From Thalassolituus oleivorans MIL-1 (GTDB lineage: Bacteria > Pseudomonadota > Gammaproteobacteria > Pseudomonadales > Oceanobacteraceae), in assembly GCF_000355675.1 (NCBI RefSeq), contig NC_020888.1:3207501-3271500 (forward strand): a DNA stretch of 64,000 bases. The letters run 5' to 3'. A program made the translations under genes and the position numbers. The first letter of the stretch is position 1. Every line of letters starts with the position of its first letter. Of the stretch, positions 1 through 8,865 are shown piece by piece. The notes below the pieces were generated by a model. That model was not told the origin of the DNA, ran no database searches, and saw nothing but the letters and a program-made list of their open reading frames with translations.

Positions 1-1
1 G

Positions 2-277
2 CAAACTCTTGAGCATATCGACGTTGATTATGTAAAAGTCGATGGTTCCTTCACTCAAGAGTTAGCGCAAAATTCAGGCGCACAAAAACAACTTAAAGCA
101 CTGCTAGCGGACATTCACTCTGCCGGAAAGATCAGCATTGTGCCGCTCGTCGAAAGCGCAGCATCAGTTTCATCCATCTGGCAGATGGGTGTGCATTTCA
201 TTCAAGGCTACTACGTACAAGGCCCGCAAGCAGGTATGACGTACGACTTCAGTGATGAGGCTTCAACAGCCGAATAG
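2..277 (+). CDS. C-terminal end of an EAL-domain protein (partial, FimX-like position)
   Basis: The reading frame is open from the left edge to TAG at 275-277 (91 residues). It contains YVKVDGSF, the strand that in EAL phosphodiesterases carries a conserved Asp, and ends with the QGYYVQGP segment, equivalent to the QGY-x-x-x-x-P end of the EAL barrel. Active EAL enzymes hydrolyse cyclic di-GMP; the catalytic EAL motif itself lies outside the window, so activity cannot be judged. In Pseudomonas aeruginosa the gene beside serB is fimX, a c-di-GMP-binding protein with a degenerate EAL domain that controls type IV pili; the context suggests a FimX relative, which is inference. It converges on serB across a shared hairpin. 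Confidence 0.8.
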   Translation, partial: QTLEHIDVDYVKVDGSFTQELAQNSGAQKQLKALLADIHSAGKISIVPLVESAASVSSIWQMGVHFIQGYYVQGPQAGMTYDFSDEASTAE

Positions 278-282
278 AGAAT

Positions 283-318
283 AATGACTAAGCCTCTGAC
301 TACAGAAGCTTAGTCATT
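283..318. terminator. Hairpin between convergent EAL gene and serB
   Basis: An 11-bp perfect inverted repeat (283-293 with 308-318) continues, after one mismatch, into TCTG/CAGA (295-298 with 303-306) around a 4-base loop. It sits between two convergent genes. There is no long T-run on either side, so it may be a weak bidirectional terminator. Confidence 0.6.
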
Positions 319-324
319 GAGTGA

Positions 325-1551
325 TCAATTAATATCGCGGTCGTGATAACCCAACAGGTATAAAATCCCGTCTAGGCCCAAGGTAGAAATTGCATGTTTA
401 GCATTTTCACGTACAAGAGGCTTAGCACGGAATGCAATACCCAAACCGGCAATACTAAGCATTGGCAAATCATTAGCACCATCACCAACGGCAATCGTCT
501 GCTCTAAGCGGATTCCTTCACGTTCGGCCAGCTCGCGCAGTAGCTCAGCTTTGCGCTGACCGTCGACAACGCGTCCAGTGACTCGCCCAGTGACAACATT
601 ACCTTCCATTTCCAGCTCGTTGGCAAAGACGTAATCAATACCTAATTTTTGCTGTAAATAGTGGCCAAAATAGTTGAATCCGCCCGATAAAATCGCAGTT
701 TTATAACCTAAGGCTTTTAAGTTACTGATCAAACGCTCAGCACCTTCGGTCACCGGTAAACGCTCAGCAATACCTTGCAAAACGTCGCCACTCAAACCTT
801 TCAGCAATGCAACGCGCTGCTGAAAGCTCTCGGTGAAATCTAACTCACCTTGCATCGCCCGCTCAGTAATCTCTGCCACTTGCTCACCGACACCAGCGGC
901 ATGTGCTAATTCATCGATTACTTCTGTTTCAATCAACGTTGAGTCCATGTCGAAACACACCAAGCGGCGGGTACGACGATAAACATCGTCTTCTTGGAAG
1001 GCGATATCAACACCAAGGTCATTGGCAACTTCTAGAAATTGCGCGCGCATGGCTTTCTGATCTGCGACACCACGCACTGAGAACTCAACGCATGCCCGAG
1101 TCGTTTCAGAACGCTTATCTAATGGAACACGCCCAGACAGGCGGTTAATTTGATCGATGTTTAAACCGTGCTCGGCAACAATCGCGGTAATACGCGAAAT
1201 AGCCTCAGCTTCGATAGCTCGGGCTAACAAGGTAATGATATGACGCGCCTTACCTTGGCCAGATACCCATTGATCGTAACTTTCAGGGGTTACTGGTGCA
1301 AAGCTAACGTCTAACCCTAGCTCGTGCACCTTAAACAATACATCCTTCAACACCGGTGCTGATTCAGCCCGGGAAGGGATGGCGGCCAAAATACCGAGCG
1401 ACAAGGTGTCGTGGATTTCGGCCTGACCAATATCGAGAATCGTTACATCATACTGCGCCAATATGGCACTGATGCTTGAGGTTAACCCGGGCTTATCGGC
1501 CCCAGTCACACGGATTAGAACCAATTCCGTCACGGACTTCACCTGTATCAA
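325..1551 (-). CDS. serB: Phosphoserine phosphatase SerB
   Basis: Last step of serine biosynthesis: hydrolyses O-phosphoserine to serine in the cytoplasm. At 408 aa it is the long form, with an N-terminal ACT-type regulatory region (residues about 8-180, beginning LVLIRVTGADKPGLTS) and a C-terminal HAD phosphatase. The HAD motif I nucleophile is in CFDMDSTLIETE, motif II in ILSGGFNYF, and motif III/IV in VGDGANDLPML. Length and motifs are those of the pseudomonad type. A small 56-aa gene lies just upstream on the same strand, 16 bases from the start, and may be cotranscribed. The assignment is very secure. Confidence 0.97.
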   Translation of the reverse strand: MIQVKSVTELVLIRVTGADKPGLTSSISAILAQYDVTILDIGQAEIHDTLSLGILAAIPSRAESAPVLKDVLFKVHELGLDVSFAPVTPESYDQWVSGQGKARHIITLLARAIEAEAISRITAIVAEHGLNIDQINRLSGRVPLDKRSETTRACVEFSVRGVADQKAMRAQFLEVANDLGVDIAFQEDDVYRRTRRLVCFDMDSTLIETEVIDELAHAAGVGEQVAEITERAMQGELDFTESFQQRVALLKGLSGDVLQGIAERLPVTEGAERLISNLKALGYKTAILSGGFNYFGHYLQQKLGIDYVFANELEMEGNVVTGRVTGRVVDGQRKAELLRELAEREGIRLEQTIAVGDGANDLPMLSIAGLGIAFRAKPLVRENAKHAISTLGLDGILYLLGYHDRDIN

Positions 1552-1567
1552 TCTCGATTGTTAACTA

Positions 1568-1738
1568 TTACAGCTTGTTGGCATCTGCTTTTGCAGCGGC
1601 CACTACGGCACGCAAATCTTCGATCAGCTCGACTGTCTCATGCACAGACAGTGCACGTACGCGGTCAAGACTCATCAGGAACAGGCCTTTTTCCAGTTGC
1701 TGAAGTTTATCTTGAAGAGACTGCTTCACATCACTCAT
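1568..1738 (-). CDS. Small conserved-looking protein upstream of serB (56 aa)
   Basis: The frame begins MSDVKQSLQDKLQQLEKGLF and ends in KADANKL, then TAA. ATG is at 1738, preceded by GGGGA seven bases upstream. The product is a short, charged, probably all-helical cytoplasmic protein with heptad-like leucines (LQDKLQQLEKGL, VELIEDLRAVV). It lies 16 bases upstream of serB on the same strand, with a divergent promoter region on its other side, suggesting it leads the serB transcript. I do not recognise a named family and no function is proposed. A real gene is supported by the ribosome-binding site and the position; the opposite strand has only shadow frames. Confidence 0.65.
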   Translation of the reverse strand: MSDVKQSLQDKLQQLEKGLFLMSLDRVRALSVHETVELIEDLRAVVAAAKADANKL

Positions 1739-1826
1739 GGTGTTTCCCCATACAAATTAACCGTTTATATCGTGTAACACCGCTCAAGTTTGCCCGTTGG
1801 GCGCTGGCGTTACTGCAGGCGGCGCA

Positions 1827-1832
1827 TATAAT
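1827..1832 (+). promoter_or_regulatory. Putative sigma70 -10 box for the 1875 membrane protein gene
   Basis: A perfect TATAAT at 1827-1832; the -35 position (1804-1809, CTGGCG) matches only partly. Transcription would begin near 1839, which makes the ATGs at 1797 and 1845 unlikely starts and favours 1875. Confidence 0.45.
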
Positions 1833-1874
1833 ACCATTAAAGTTATGGAAATCTTCGATTCTTTAGGTCGTATC

Positions 1875-3215
1875 ATGCTGTTAAGACGCTTACGTCAACA
1901 AAAACTGAACACCAGTCAGATTATCGGCCTCACTGCAGCCCTAATGATCTTAGCTACCGGCTTGCTCGTCTGTGGCCTCACATATAGTCACCTGAGCTCG
2001 CAACTGCGCACTACCAGCATTGACGACAGCACGAGGCAACTGAGACAACTCAGCGTCGCCTTGACGCCGAGCCTGTTACGTCAAGACCGTATTAGTTTGA
2101 ATTTGACTCTAAATGACTGGGACAGTGGCAATGCAATTGATGGCATTCGTGTTTTAGATACAGAGCAACAAATTCTCGCCGAACGCGGACAAGAGCAAAC
2201 AGGCAGTCAAAAAATATCCGTTCCGGTTCTGCAAGATGCAAAAAACATTGGTTTGATTATTAGCTTTGCTAACACAGCTACCGCAACTCAACTTTCGCAA
2301 CGTTACTTTTCGATTGGCTTAATCGCTAGCAGTGTATTGGCCTTACTTGGTGCGCTAATCGCCTATCAGTTTGGCGAACGGCACTCATATTATACTCGTC
2401 GTTTACAGCAACAGATGCTGCTGTGGCAACAAGGAGAAGATCTAACGCTACCAACGAAACCTCGTGATGCTGATAACTTAGCCTTACATCTAACTCTAGA
2501 AAAAATCGCACGCCGTGAGAGCCAAAAGCGCGCAATGGATGTAGCACTAGGTCAGTTTATGTCGAACAGCGACTCGCCCTACCCTGATCCACTTAAATAT
2601 TACGATGCTGCCCTGCTATTTATTGAAATCCAAGATCTCGAGATTTTGCAAAATCGCCTCAGTGCCTCTGAATTAACCCAAACACTTAACCAATATCACC
2701 GACTGCTCAGCCAAGCGGCGAAGCTCTATAACGGTAAAGTGGACCGCTATCTTGGCGATGGCGTGGTGATGATGTTTGGTATACCCAATAACGATCGCAA
2801 TGCCTCCCTACATTGTTTATATGCTGCACGCTTATTTTCTGGATTGGTCAATTATTTACGCGAGCATGATAGTCCGCTACTGGCACTCGAATTCCATATA
2901 GCGGCACATTGGGGGCCGGTATTAATGGCACCACTGCAAGAAGATAACCACACCCAATGCAACCTAATTGGCGACACCGTTCATTGGGCGTCTCACCTTG
3001 CCAGCCAGAGCGAAAGTGAGCGAATTTTAGTGAGCCACACTCTAGCCGAACATATCGACAATAATTTAGGTATTGAATGGCACGAAGGCCCTATTGCGTC
3101 TGATCTACACGGTCGTGAACAAAGTACCTATTGGTTAAAAAAACTACCTGACAAAAATGAATCATTAATTCAGCGCCAAATCACACACATCACCTCCATG
3201 GCTGAAAATGTCTAA
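1875..3215 (+). CDS. Membrane protein with degenerate class III cyclase domain
   Basis: 446 aa from ATG 1875 (chosen because a TATAAT box at 1827 lies upstream; ATGs at 1797 and 1845 are alternatives). There are two membrane segments (about residues 16-36 and 145-165) flanking a periplasmic region, as in receptor-type cyclases, then a cytoplasmic segment and a class III nucleotidyl-cyclase homology domain (about 245-405). The second metal Asp is kept in YLGDGVVMMFG (D295), but the first metal Asp is Glu (LLFIEIQD, E251), and the conserved Asn and Arg of the V-N-x-A-A-R-L signature are both His (VHWASHL). It is therefore probably not an active cyclase and may act as a sensor or scaffold. It lies divergent from the serB unit, where pseudomonads also carry a membrane protein. 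Confidence 0.75.
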   Translation: MLLRRLRQQKLNTSQIIGLTAALMILATGLLVCGLTYSHLSSQLRTTSIDDSTRQLRQLSVALTPSLLRQDRISLNLTLNDWDSGNAIDGIRVLDTEQQILAERGQEQTGSQKISVPVLQDAKNIGLIISFANTATATQLSQRYFSIGLIASSVLALLGALIAYQFGERHSYYTRRLQQQMLLWQQGEDLTLPTKPRDADNLALHLTLEKIARRESQKRAMDVALGQFMSNSDSPYPDPLKYYDAALLFIEIQDLEILQNRLSASELTQTLNQYHRLLSQAAKLYNGKVDRYLGDGVVMMFGIPNNDRNASLHCLYAARLFSGLVNYLREHDSPLLALEFHIAAHWGPVLMAPLQEDNHTQCNLIGDTVHWASHLASQSESERILVSHTLAEHIDNNLGIEWHEGPIASDLHGREQSTYWLKKLPDKNESLIQRQITHITSMAENV

Positions 3216-3339
3216 ATAAAATCCATGACACCCATTTATTTCTTTATTTATTAAAAAAATATGACAATCACGATTTGACCTCCCTTAGTTGTTGACTAAT
3301 CTCAGTAAGAACCAACTAAACATAGTAAGGATAAGGTCC

Positions 3340-4458
3340 ATGCTTAGAATTAAGCCCACATTGTTAGCAGTAGCCGTACTGGCTTCCGCTCAGGCTTCCG
3401 CTAGTGACGATGATTTACGCATCAACGGTTTTATGTCTGTCGGCGTAGGTATGTTATCTACAGATGATATCGCTGTATCTGGGTTTGATACCGATGCAAA
3501 CTTCTCTACCGACACCGTCATTGCATTGCAAATCAGTAAACAAATCAATGAAACAACATCAGCAACGACTCAGTTAGTATCACGAGGCAGTGAAGAATAT
3601 GATACCAATGCAACTTGGGCATACATTTCTTACGCAATCAATAATGACACCGACGTCCGCGTTGGCCGTCTACGTACGCCATTCTTTTATTATTCTGACT
3701 TTCTGGAAGTAGGCTATGCTTATAACTGGGTGCGGCCGCCGGAAGAAGTCTATCGTTTAGACGCATTCTCTTCCGTGAATGGGATTGATGTTACTCATCG
3801 TTTTAGCATGGGATCGACCGACGGCTCAGTGCAAACCTATTTTGGCCGTGTTAATGCTCCGTATACCATTGGTGACGAAAAGTATGAGTTTGAAGCTAAA
3901 AACATCAGCGGGATCGTATTAAATCTTAACCGTGGTAATTTTGGTACGCGCCTGTCGTACCATCGTACTGATCTTTATGCTGATTTAGATCCTGCGGGCA
4001 GTAGAACTCTAGACTCTTTACTGGCGGCAGCAACCTCGTATGGCCGAGGCGATGACTTTGATATCTCAGGACAAACTGCACAGTTCATGGGAGCTGCTGG
4101 CACTTGGGATAACGGTGAATATGCTTTTGTGGCCGAATACACCGCATTACGCCAAGAAACTGAATCCGTTTTAGACGATAATGCCTTCTTGCTAACCGGT
4201 GCAAAACGGTTTGGAACCACAACCGTGCATGCCACATACACATCAAAACGTGATTTAATCGAAGGTGATGCCATCCAAAAAAACTTAAAAAAGATGGCTC
4301 AATTACATAAACAAGCCTACATATTGGGCGCGCGCTATGATTACGACACAGGTACAGCCTTTAAGTTTGAACTTCAATACCAAGATGAAAAAACCGTTCA
4401 AGGCACCGATGGTGAATCGGGTATGTTGTACTCAGCAGCAATTGACTTAGTATTTTAA
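3340..4458 (+). CDS. Outer-membrane porin-like beta-barrel protein
   Basis: 372 aa from ATG 3340, preceded by AAGG-rich bases (TAAGGATAAGG); an in-frame ATG at 3289 would place 17 extra residues before a good signal peptide and is rejected. Residues 1-22 are a signal peptide ending ASAQASAS. The mature part has alternating amphipathic strands rich in Tyr, Gly and Asp, and the last residue is Phe (AIDLVF), the mark of an outer-membrane barrel recognised by Bam. Substrate is unknown. The gene is followed after 8 bases by a small phosphate-binding-like periplasmic protein, so the pair is probably one transcript and may work together in uptake of an anion; this is inference. Confidence 0.75.
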   Translation: MLRIKPTLLAVAVLASAQASASDDDLRINGFMSVGVGMLSTDDIAVSGFDTDANFSTDTVIALQISKQINETTSATTQLVSRGSEEYDTNATWAYISYAINNDTDVRVGRLRTPFFYYSDFLEVGYAYNWVRPPEEVYRLDAFSSVNGIDVTHRFSMGSTDGSVQTYFGRVNAPYTIGDEKYEFEAKNISGIVLNLNRGNFGTRLSYHRTDLYADLDPAGSRTLDSLLAAATSYGRGDDFDISGQTAQFMGAAGTWDNGEYAFVAEYTALRQETESVLDDNAFLLTGAKRFGTTTVHATYTSKRDLIEGDAIQKNLKKMAQLHKQAYILGARYDYDTGTAFKFELQYQDEKTVQGTDGESGMLYSAAIDLVF

Positions 4459-4466
4459 GGAGAAAT

Positions 4467-4895
4467 ATGATGCAATTTAATTTAATAGCTCGTTTCTTAC
4501 TGTGTCTTTGTGTATTTTTAGGGACGAATACCTATGCTGAAGTCGCTGTTATCGTAAGCGCTAAAAATTCCAATACCACTATTGATACAGATACCTTATC
4601 ACGAATATTTTTAGGTAAAACTTCAAACTTCCCGGATGGCAATCAAGCGATTCCCGTCGATCAAACTGAGGGCGCGGTGGCGCGCGAAAGTTTTAACGAA
4701 AAGGTACTGGGTAAAAGTTCAAGTCAGCTAAAAGCGTATTGGTCTCGCTTGATTTTTACTGGCAAAGGTACACCGCCAAAAGAAAGCGGTGGCGATGCAG
4801 ATGTAAAAGCACTGGTAGCCAACAATCCCAATCTCATTGGTTATATTGACAGCTCGGCTGTCGATAGTTCTGTAAAAGTAATTTATAGTTTTTAA
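4467..4895 (+). CDS. Small periplasmic PstS-like substrate-binding protein
   Basis: 142 aa. A signal peptide (residues 1-24, ending NTYAEVA) is followed by a single short domain resembling the first lobe of phosphate-binding proteins: VSAKNSNTTIDTDTLSRIFLG, then the characteristic FPDGNQAIPVD and YWSRLIFTGKG segments, and a terminal NPNLIGYIDSSAVD. This matches the family of small PstS-like proteins often annotated as phosphate ABC transporter substrate-binding, although no transporter genes are nearby. Two adjacent ATGs (4467 and 4470) follow AAGGAGA; the second has the better spacing. Ligand specificity cannot be inferred. It forms a unit with the porin-like gene upstream and ends at a strong terminator. 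Confidence 0.75.
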   Translation: MMQFNLIARFLLCLCVFLGTNTYAEVAVIVSAKNSNTTIDTDTLSRIFLGKTSNFPDGNQAIPVDQTEGAVARESFNEKVLGKSSSQLKAYWSRLIFTGKGTPPKESGGDADVKALVANNPNLIGYIDSSAVDSSVKVIYSF

Positions 4896-4911
4896 GTAAA
4901 TATATTCAAAT

Positions 4912-4938
4912 AAAAACGCCGATTTGTTCGGCGTTTTT
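4912..4938. terminator. Bidirectional rho-independent terminator
   Basis: Stem AAAAACGCCGA (4912-4922) pairs with TCGGCGTTTTT (4928-4938) around TTTGT. It has T-runs in both directions, ending the porin/PstS-like unit and facing the uvrA stop at 5017. Confidence 0.9.
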
Positions 4939-5016
4939 ATTTTAAAATTTATTTTTGCAACACAACCATCCCTGGGTAAACATTTACCTATGCTAAACGG
5001 CGGCGAAAGCCTTTAA

Positions 5017-7848
5017 TTACCGCTGTTTTAGCAACGGCTTTAAGAAATGACCTGTGTGCGATTCTTTTACTTTAACCACATCTTCCGGTGTTCCTTCAGC
5101 GACAATATAGCCACCTTTCGAGCCACCTTCAGGGCCAAGATCGATAATCCAGTCTGCAGTTTTAATAACATCCAAGTTATGTTCGATGACCACAACCGTA
5201 TTGCCGTGATCACGCAATCGATGCAAAACCACCAGCAGTTGCTCAATATCATGAAAATGTAAACCCGTGGTTGGCTCGTCCAAAATATACAAGGTACTAC
5301 CGGTATCACGTTTAGATAATTCTTTCGCTAATTTAACCCGCTGAGCTTCACCACCAGATAAAGTCGTCGCGGCCTGACCTAATTTTATGTAGCTCAAACC
5401 GACATCCATTAGAGTTTGCAGCTTGCGCGAGACCGCTGGAATCGCTTCAAAGTAATCGCGGGCATCTTCAACTGTCATATCCAAAACTTCGTGGATATTC
5501 TTACCTTTATAACGAATATCTAACGTTTCGCGATTATAACGCTTACCTTTACAGACATCGCAAGGCACGTAGATGTCAGCCAAGAAGTGCATTTCCACTT
5601 TAATAACACCATCACCTTGGCAAGCTTCACAACGACCACCTTTGACGTTGAAAGAAAAACGTCCAGCCTTGTAGCCACGTGACCGCGCCTCTTGTGTACC
5701 AGCGAATAAATCACGTACTGGAGTAAATATGCCAGTATAGGTTGCAGGATTAGAACGAGGAGTACGACCAATAGGCGACTGATCAATATCGACCACTTTA
5801 TCGAGTTTGTTTAATCCCGTTACTTCATCATATTCCGCTGCTTTTAATGTCGTAGCACCGTTGAGCGCCGTCGCCGCCAACGGGTATAGAGTACGATTAA
5901 TAAGTGTCGACTTACCTGAACCAGAAACACCCGTCACACAGGTCATCACACCTAGTGGAATGGTTAAATCAACATTATTTAAATTATTGCCACGAGCGCC
6001 GGTTAATTTAAGCACTTTTTTCGGATCGAATTCAGTACGCTTTTTCGGCACTTCAATTCGGCGTTTACCCGATAAAAACTGTCCTGTTACTGACGCGGGA
6101 TCATTAATCACATCGTTCGGTAAACCTTGCGAAATAATCTGCCCACCATGGACCCCAGCACCAGGGCCAATATCGATTAAATAGTCCGCACTGCGGATGG
6201 CGTCCTCGTCGTGCTCAACAACGATAACGGTATTGCCAAGATCGCGAAGATGAAACAAGGTTTTAAGTAGGCGATCATTATCCCGTTGATGCAAACCGAT
6301 AGATGGTTCATCAAGAATATACATAACACCAACTAAACCTGCGCCAATTTGTGAGGCCAAACGAATACGCTGAGCTTCGCCACCCGATAAGGTATCGGAG
6401 CTACGATTTAAGGTTAAATACTCTAAACCCACATTCACTAAGAACTGCAAACGCTGGCGAATTTCTTTAACAATTTTTTCCGCGATCTCTCCGCGGTGGC
6501 CATCCAAGGTCAGGCCAGAAAAATACTTATAGGCATCTTCAATAGGCAATGAAGTACAAGCATGAATCGTTTTGTCGCCAATAAAGACGTTACGTGCTTC
6601 ACGACGCAAACGCGAACCGTCACATACAGGACAAGGCTGCACGCTTAAGTATTTGGCTAGCTCTTCACGCACCATTTGTGAATCCGTTTCGCGATAGCGA
6701 CGCTCAAGATTCGGCAAAACCCCTTCAAATGGGTGCTCTTTCGTCATCCGATCGCCGCGCGAATTCACATAAACGAACTTAACATCATCTTCGCCAGTAC
6801 CATTTAATAGCAGAGACTGCTGTTCCGATGATAAATCGGCAAATGCTTGATTGAGATCGAAACCATAATGCTCTGCAACTGACGTTAGCATCTGGAAATA
6901 ATAAATGCTGCGACGATCCCAACCACGAATCGCGCCTTCTGCAATCGTTAGGCTATCGTTGTGAACGATTAATTCGGGATCAAAATACTGCTTAACCCCT
7001 AAACCATCGCAACTCTGACAAGCGCCCGCAGGATTGTTGAACGAGAACAAACGCGGTTCTAGTTCCGACAGGCTGTAGCCACAATGAGGACAGGAGAACT
7101 GCGATGAAAATAATAGTGGCTCTGCTTTTTCATCATCCATAGAGGCCACAATGACCAAGCCACCGCTTAACTCTAAGCAAGTTTCGATCGACTCTGACAA
7201 GCGCTGCTGAATGCCATCTTTAACTTTGAAGCGATCAACCACGACTTCAATCGTATGCTTACGACGTTTATCAAGGTCAGGAGTATCATCCAAATCGCAT
7301 ACCGTGCCGTCGATACGCACGCGTATAAATCCCTGTGCACGTAAACTTTCAAAAACGTGGACGTGCTCGCCTTTGCGATCGCGAATAACGGGCGCCAAGA
7401 TCATTCGCTTGCTGTCTTCAGGCAAAGCGACAATAGCATCAACCATCTGACTGACGGTTTGCGCTTCTAAGGGAACATCGTGATCTGGACAGCGTGGAAT
7501 GCCGACGCGAGCAAACAATAATCGTAGATAATCGTAGATCTCTGTCACAGTCCCCACAGTAGAACGCGGGTTGTGCGACGTAGACTTTTGTTCAATCGAA
7601 ATGGCTGGAGATAAGCCTTCGATCAAATCGACATCAGGCTTTTCCATCATAGATAAAAACTGGCGAGCATACGTTGAAAGTGATTCAACGTAACGACGCT
7701 GGCCTTCTGCGTAGAGTGTATCAAACGCCAACGATGATTTACCCGAACCACTAAGGCCCGTGATCACGACTAGCTGATCTCGTGGTATATCAATATCAAT
7801 GTTTTTAAGGTTATGGGTGCGGGCCCCGCGAACCTGAATCTTATCCAT
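5017..7848 (-). CDS. uvrA: Excinuclease ABC subunit A (UvrA)
   Basis: DNA-damage recognition ATPase of nucleotide excision repair, acting as a dimer with UvrB. 943 aa, the usual full length. First ATPase: Walker [10 protein letters not shown] (about 31-39) and signature [12 protein letters not shown]. Second: GVSGSGKST (about 640) and [12 protein letters not shown]. Zinc-binding pairs are visible in CPHCGYS/CQSCDG and in the second zinc finger [14 protein letters not shown]. Followed upstream on the other side by a LuxR regulator, and then by the MFS-ssb pair, an arrangement close to uvrA-MFS-ssb in Pseudomonas. I did not see an obvious LexA box close to the start, but did not search exhaustively. 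Confidence 0.98.
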   Translation of the reverse strand: MDKIQVRGARTHNLKNIDIDIPRDQLVVITGLSGSGKSSLAFDTLYAEGQRRYVESLSTYARQFLSMMEKPDVDLIEGLSPAISIEQKSTSHNPRSTVGTVTEIYDYLRLLFARVGIPRCPDHDVPLEAQTVSQMVDAIVALPEDSKRMILAPVIRDRKGEHVHVFESLRAQGFIRVRIDGTVCDLDDTPDLDKRRKHTIEVVVDRFKVKDGIQQRLSESIETCLELSGGLVIVASMDDEKAEPLLFSSQFSCPHCGYSLSELEPRLFSFNNPAGACQSCDGLGVKQYFDPELIVHNDSLTIAEGAIRGWDRRSIYYFQMLTSVAEHYGFDLNQAFADLSSEQQSLLLNGTGEDDVKFVYVNSRGDRMTKEHPFEGVLPNLERRYRETDSQMVREELAKYLSVQPCPVCDGSRLRREARNVFIGDKTIHACTSLPIEDAYKYFSGLTLDGHRGEIAEKIVKEIRQRLQFLVNVGLEYLTLNRSSDTLSGGEAQRIRLASQIGAGLVGVMYILDEPSIGLHQRDNDRLLKTLFHLRDLGNTVIVVEHDEDAIRSADYLIDIGPGAGVHGGQIISQGLPNDVINDPASVTGQFLSGKRRIEVPKKRTEFDPKKVLKLTGARGNNLNNVDLTIPLGVMTCVTGVSGSGKSTLINRTLYPLAATALNGATTLKAAEYDEVTGLNKLDKVVDIDQSPIGRTPRSNPATYTGIFTPVRDLFAGTQEARSRGYKAGRFSFNVKGGRCEACQGDGVIKVEMHFLADIYVPCDVCKGKRYNRETLDIRYKGKNIHEVLDMTVEDARDYFEAIPAVSRKLQTLMDVGLSYIKLGQAATTLSGGEAQRVKLAKELSKRDTGSTLYILDEPTTGLHFHDIEQLLVVLHRLRDHGNTVVVIEHNLDVIKTADWIIDLGPEGGSKGGYIVAEGTPEDVVKVKESHTGHFLKPLLKQR

Positions 7849-7916
7849 AGATGGCGATCACTGCTTATGAGAAGAAAGCCACCATTGTAGAGCAAGCGAG
7901 GCGCAGGTTCAGCCGC

Positions 7917-8597
7917 TTATTCAATACTCTCGTGCAACAACTCATCCATATTCTCTTGCGCCCAGTTCACCGCTTGAATGCGATTGGTCACGCCGATCTT
8001 TTTAAACAAGTTATAGATGTGTGTTTTTACTGTGTGCATACTGACGCTCAACGACGTCGCAATCTCAGTATTGGTCGCACCGGTAGCGGTAAGTTGCAGA
8101 ATTTGCTTCTCGCGTTTGGTTAACAAGCCATTGAATGCGGTTAACCGCTTTGGCTTATGGCGATTGCGTTCTAAGTACTGCGCCATCAAATGACGAGGCA
8201 ACCAGTATTCTCCGTCGAAAATCCCAAGAATACCTTTGCTCAGTTGTTGCTGCGAAGTTTCGCGGTAGAACAAGCCATTAACCATAGGCCAAACTATCAT
8301 GCGTTCAACAGGATGATTACGACTGGTATTAAAGAAAGCGACCGAGATATCAGCCTCTTGATCATGCACTTGCTCAAGTAACTCCTGAATTCGATCAGTG
8401 CGAGCACTGTCGGCATCGATAAGCGCAAGAGTTTGACCGGCGTTGCCGGTCCACTCACCACGCCACTCAGGTACGCTCACCAATTGGCAATCGACGCGAG
8501 TGCGCTGATGAATAAATCCGATAAGAATGGAATTTTGCAGATTTTGTTGGCCAAACAAGATTACGCGACGATCGGCGACATCAATTGATTTACTCAT
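7917..8597 (-). CDS. CsgD-like LuxR-family transcription regulator
   Basis: 226 aa. The N-terminal half (1-140) is a receiver-like domain without the usual phosphorylatable Asp environment (LALIDADSAR and AFFNTSRNHP are the candidate loops). The C-terminal LuxR helix-turn-helix is clear: LTKREKQILQLTATGATNTEIA, SVSMHTVKTHIYNLFKKIGV and NRIQAVNWAQENM. The last segment closely matches CsgD of enterobacteria (VKTHLYNLFKKI, NR-QAVSWA), the master regulator of curli and cellulose biofilm matrix. The start is ATG 8597, preceded by AAAGGAG. It sits alone between uvrA and the MFS-ssb unit; no curli or cellulose genes are in the window, so its targets are unknown. Confidence 0.85.
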   Translation of the reverse strand: MSKSIDVADRRVILFGQQNLQNSILIGFIHQRTRVDCQLVSVPEWRGEWTGNAGQTLALIDADSARTDRIQELLEQVHDQEADISVAFFNTSRNHPVERMIVWPMVNGLFYRETSQQQLSKGILGIFDGEYWLPRHLMAQYLERNRHKPKRLTAFNGLLTKREKQILQLTATGATNTEIATSLSVSMHTVKTHIYNLFKKIGVTNRIQAVNWAQENMDELLHESIE

Positions 8598-8865
8598 AAC
8601 ATAGCTCCTTTATGTCTTTTTTTCATCCATGAAGGCTTATTAAGCCCTGTCTTGAGTGTACGCATTCCGGCTTAAAATGCCACTCTACTTACTATTTTTT
8701 TTCTTATTTTTGTAACCGTGTGTAATTTATTTTCTGATCTATTTACGCCATATCGTCAGTTTAACTGGTCGAAATCAAATCTATCTGGCGCATGATCTAA
8801 TCAAGCGCAGACAATACTGCTAAACTGTCGCCCTTTTTGACGATACTCGGACAATACAGCAAGCA

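Noticed and set aside
325-1551. Plus-strand frames over serB (for example 903-1148 and 1476-1703)
   Set aside because: Shadows of serB in other frames: no ribosome-binding site or family likeness.
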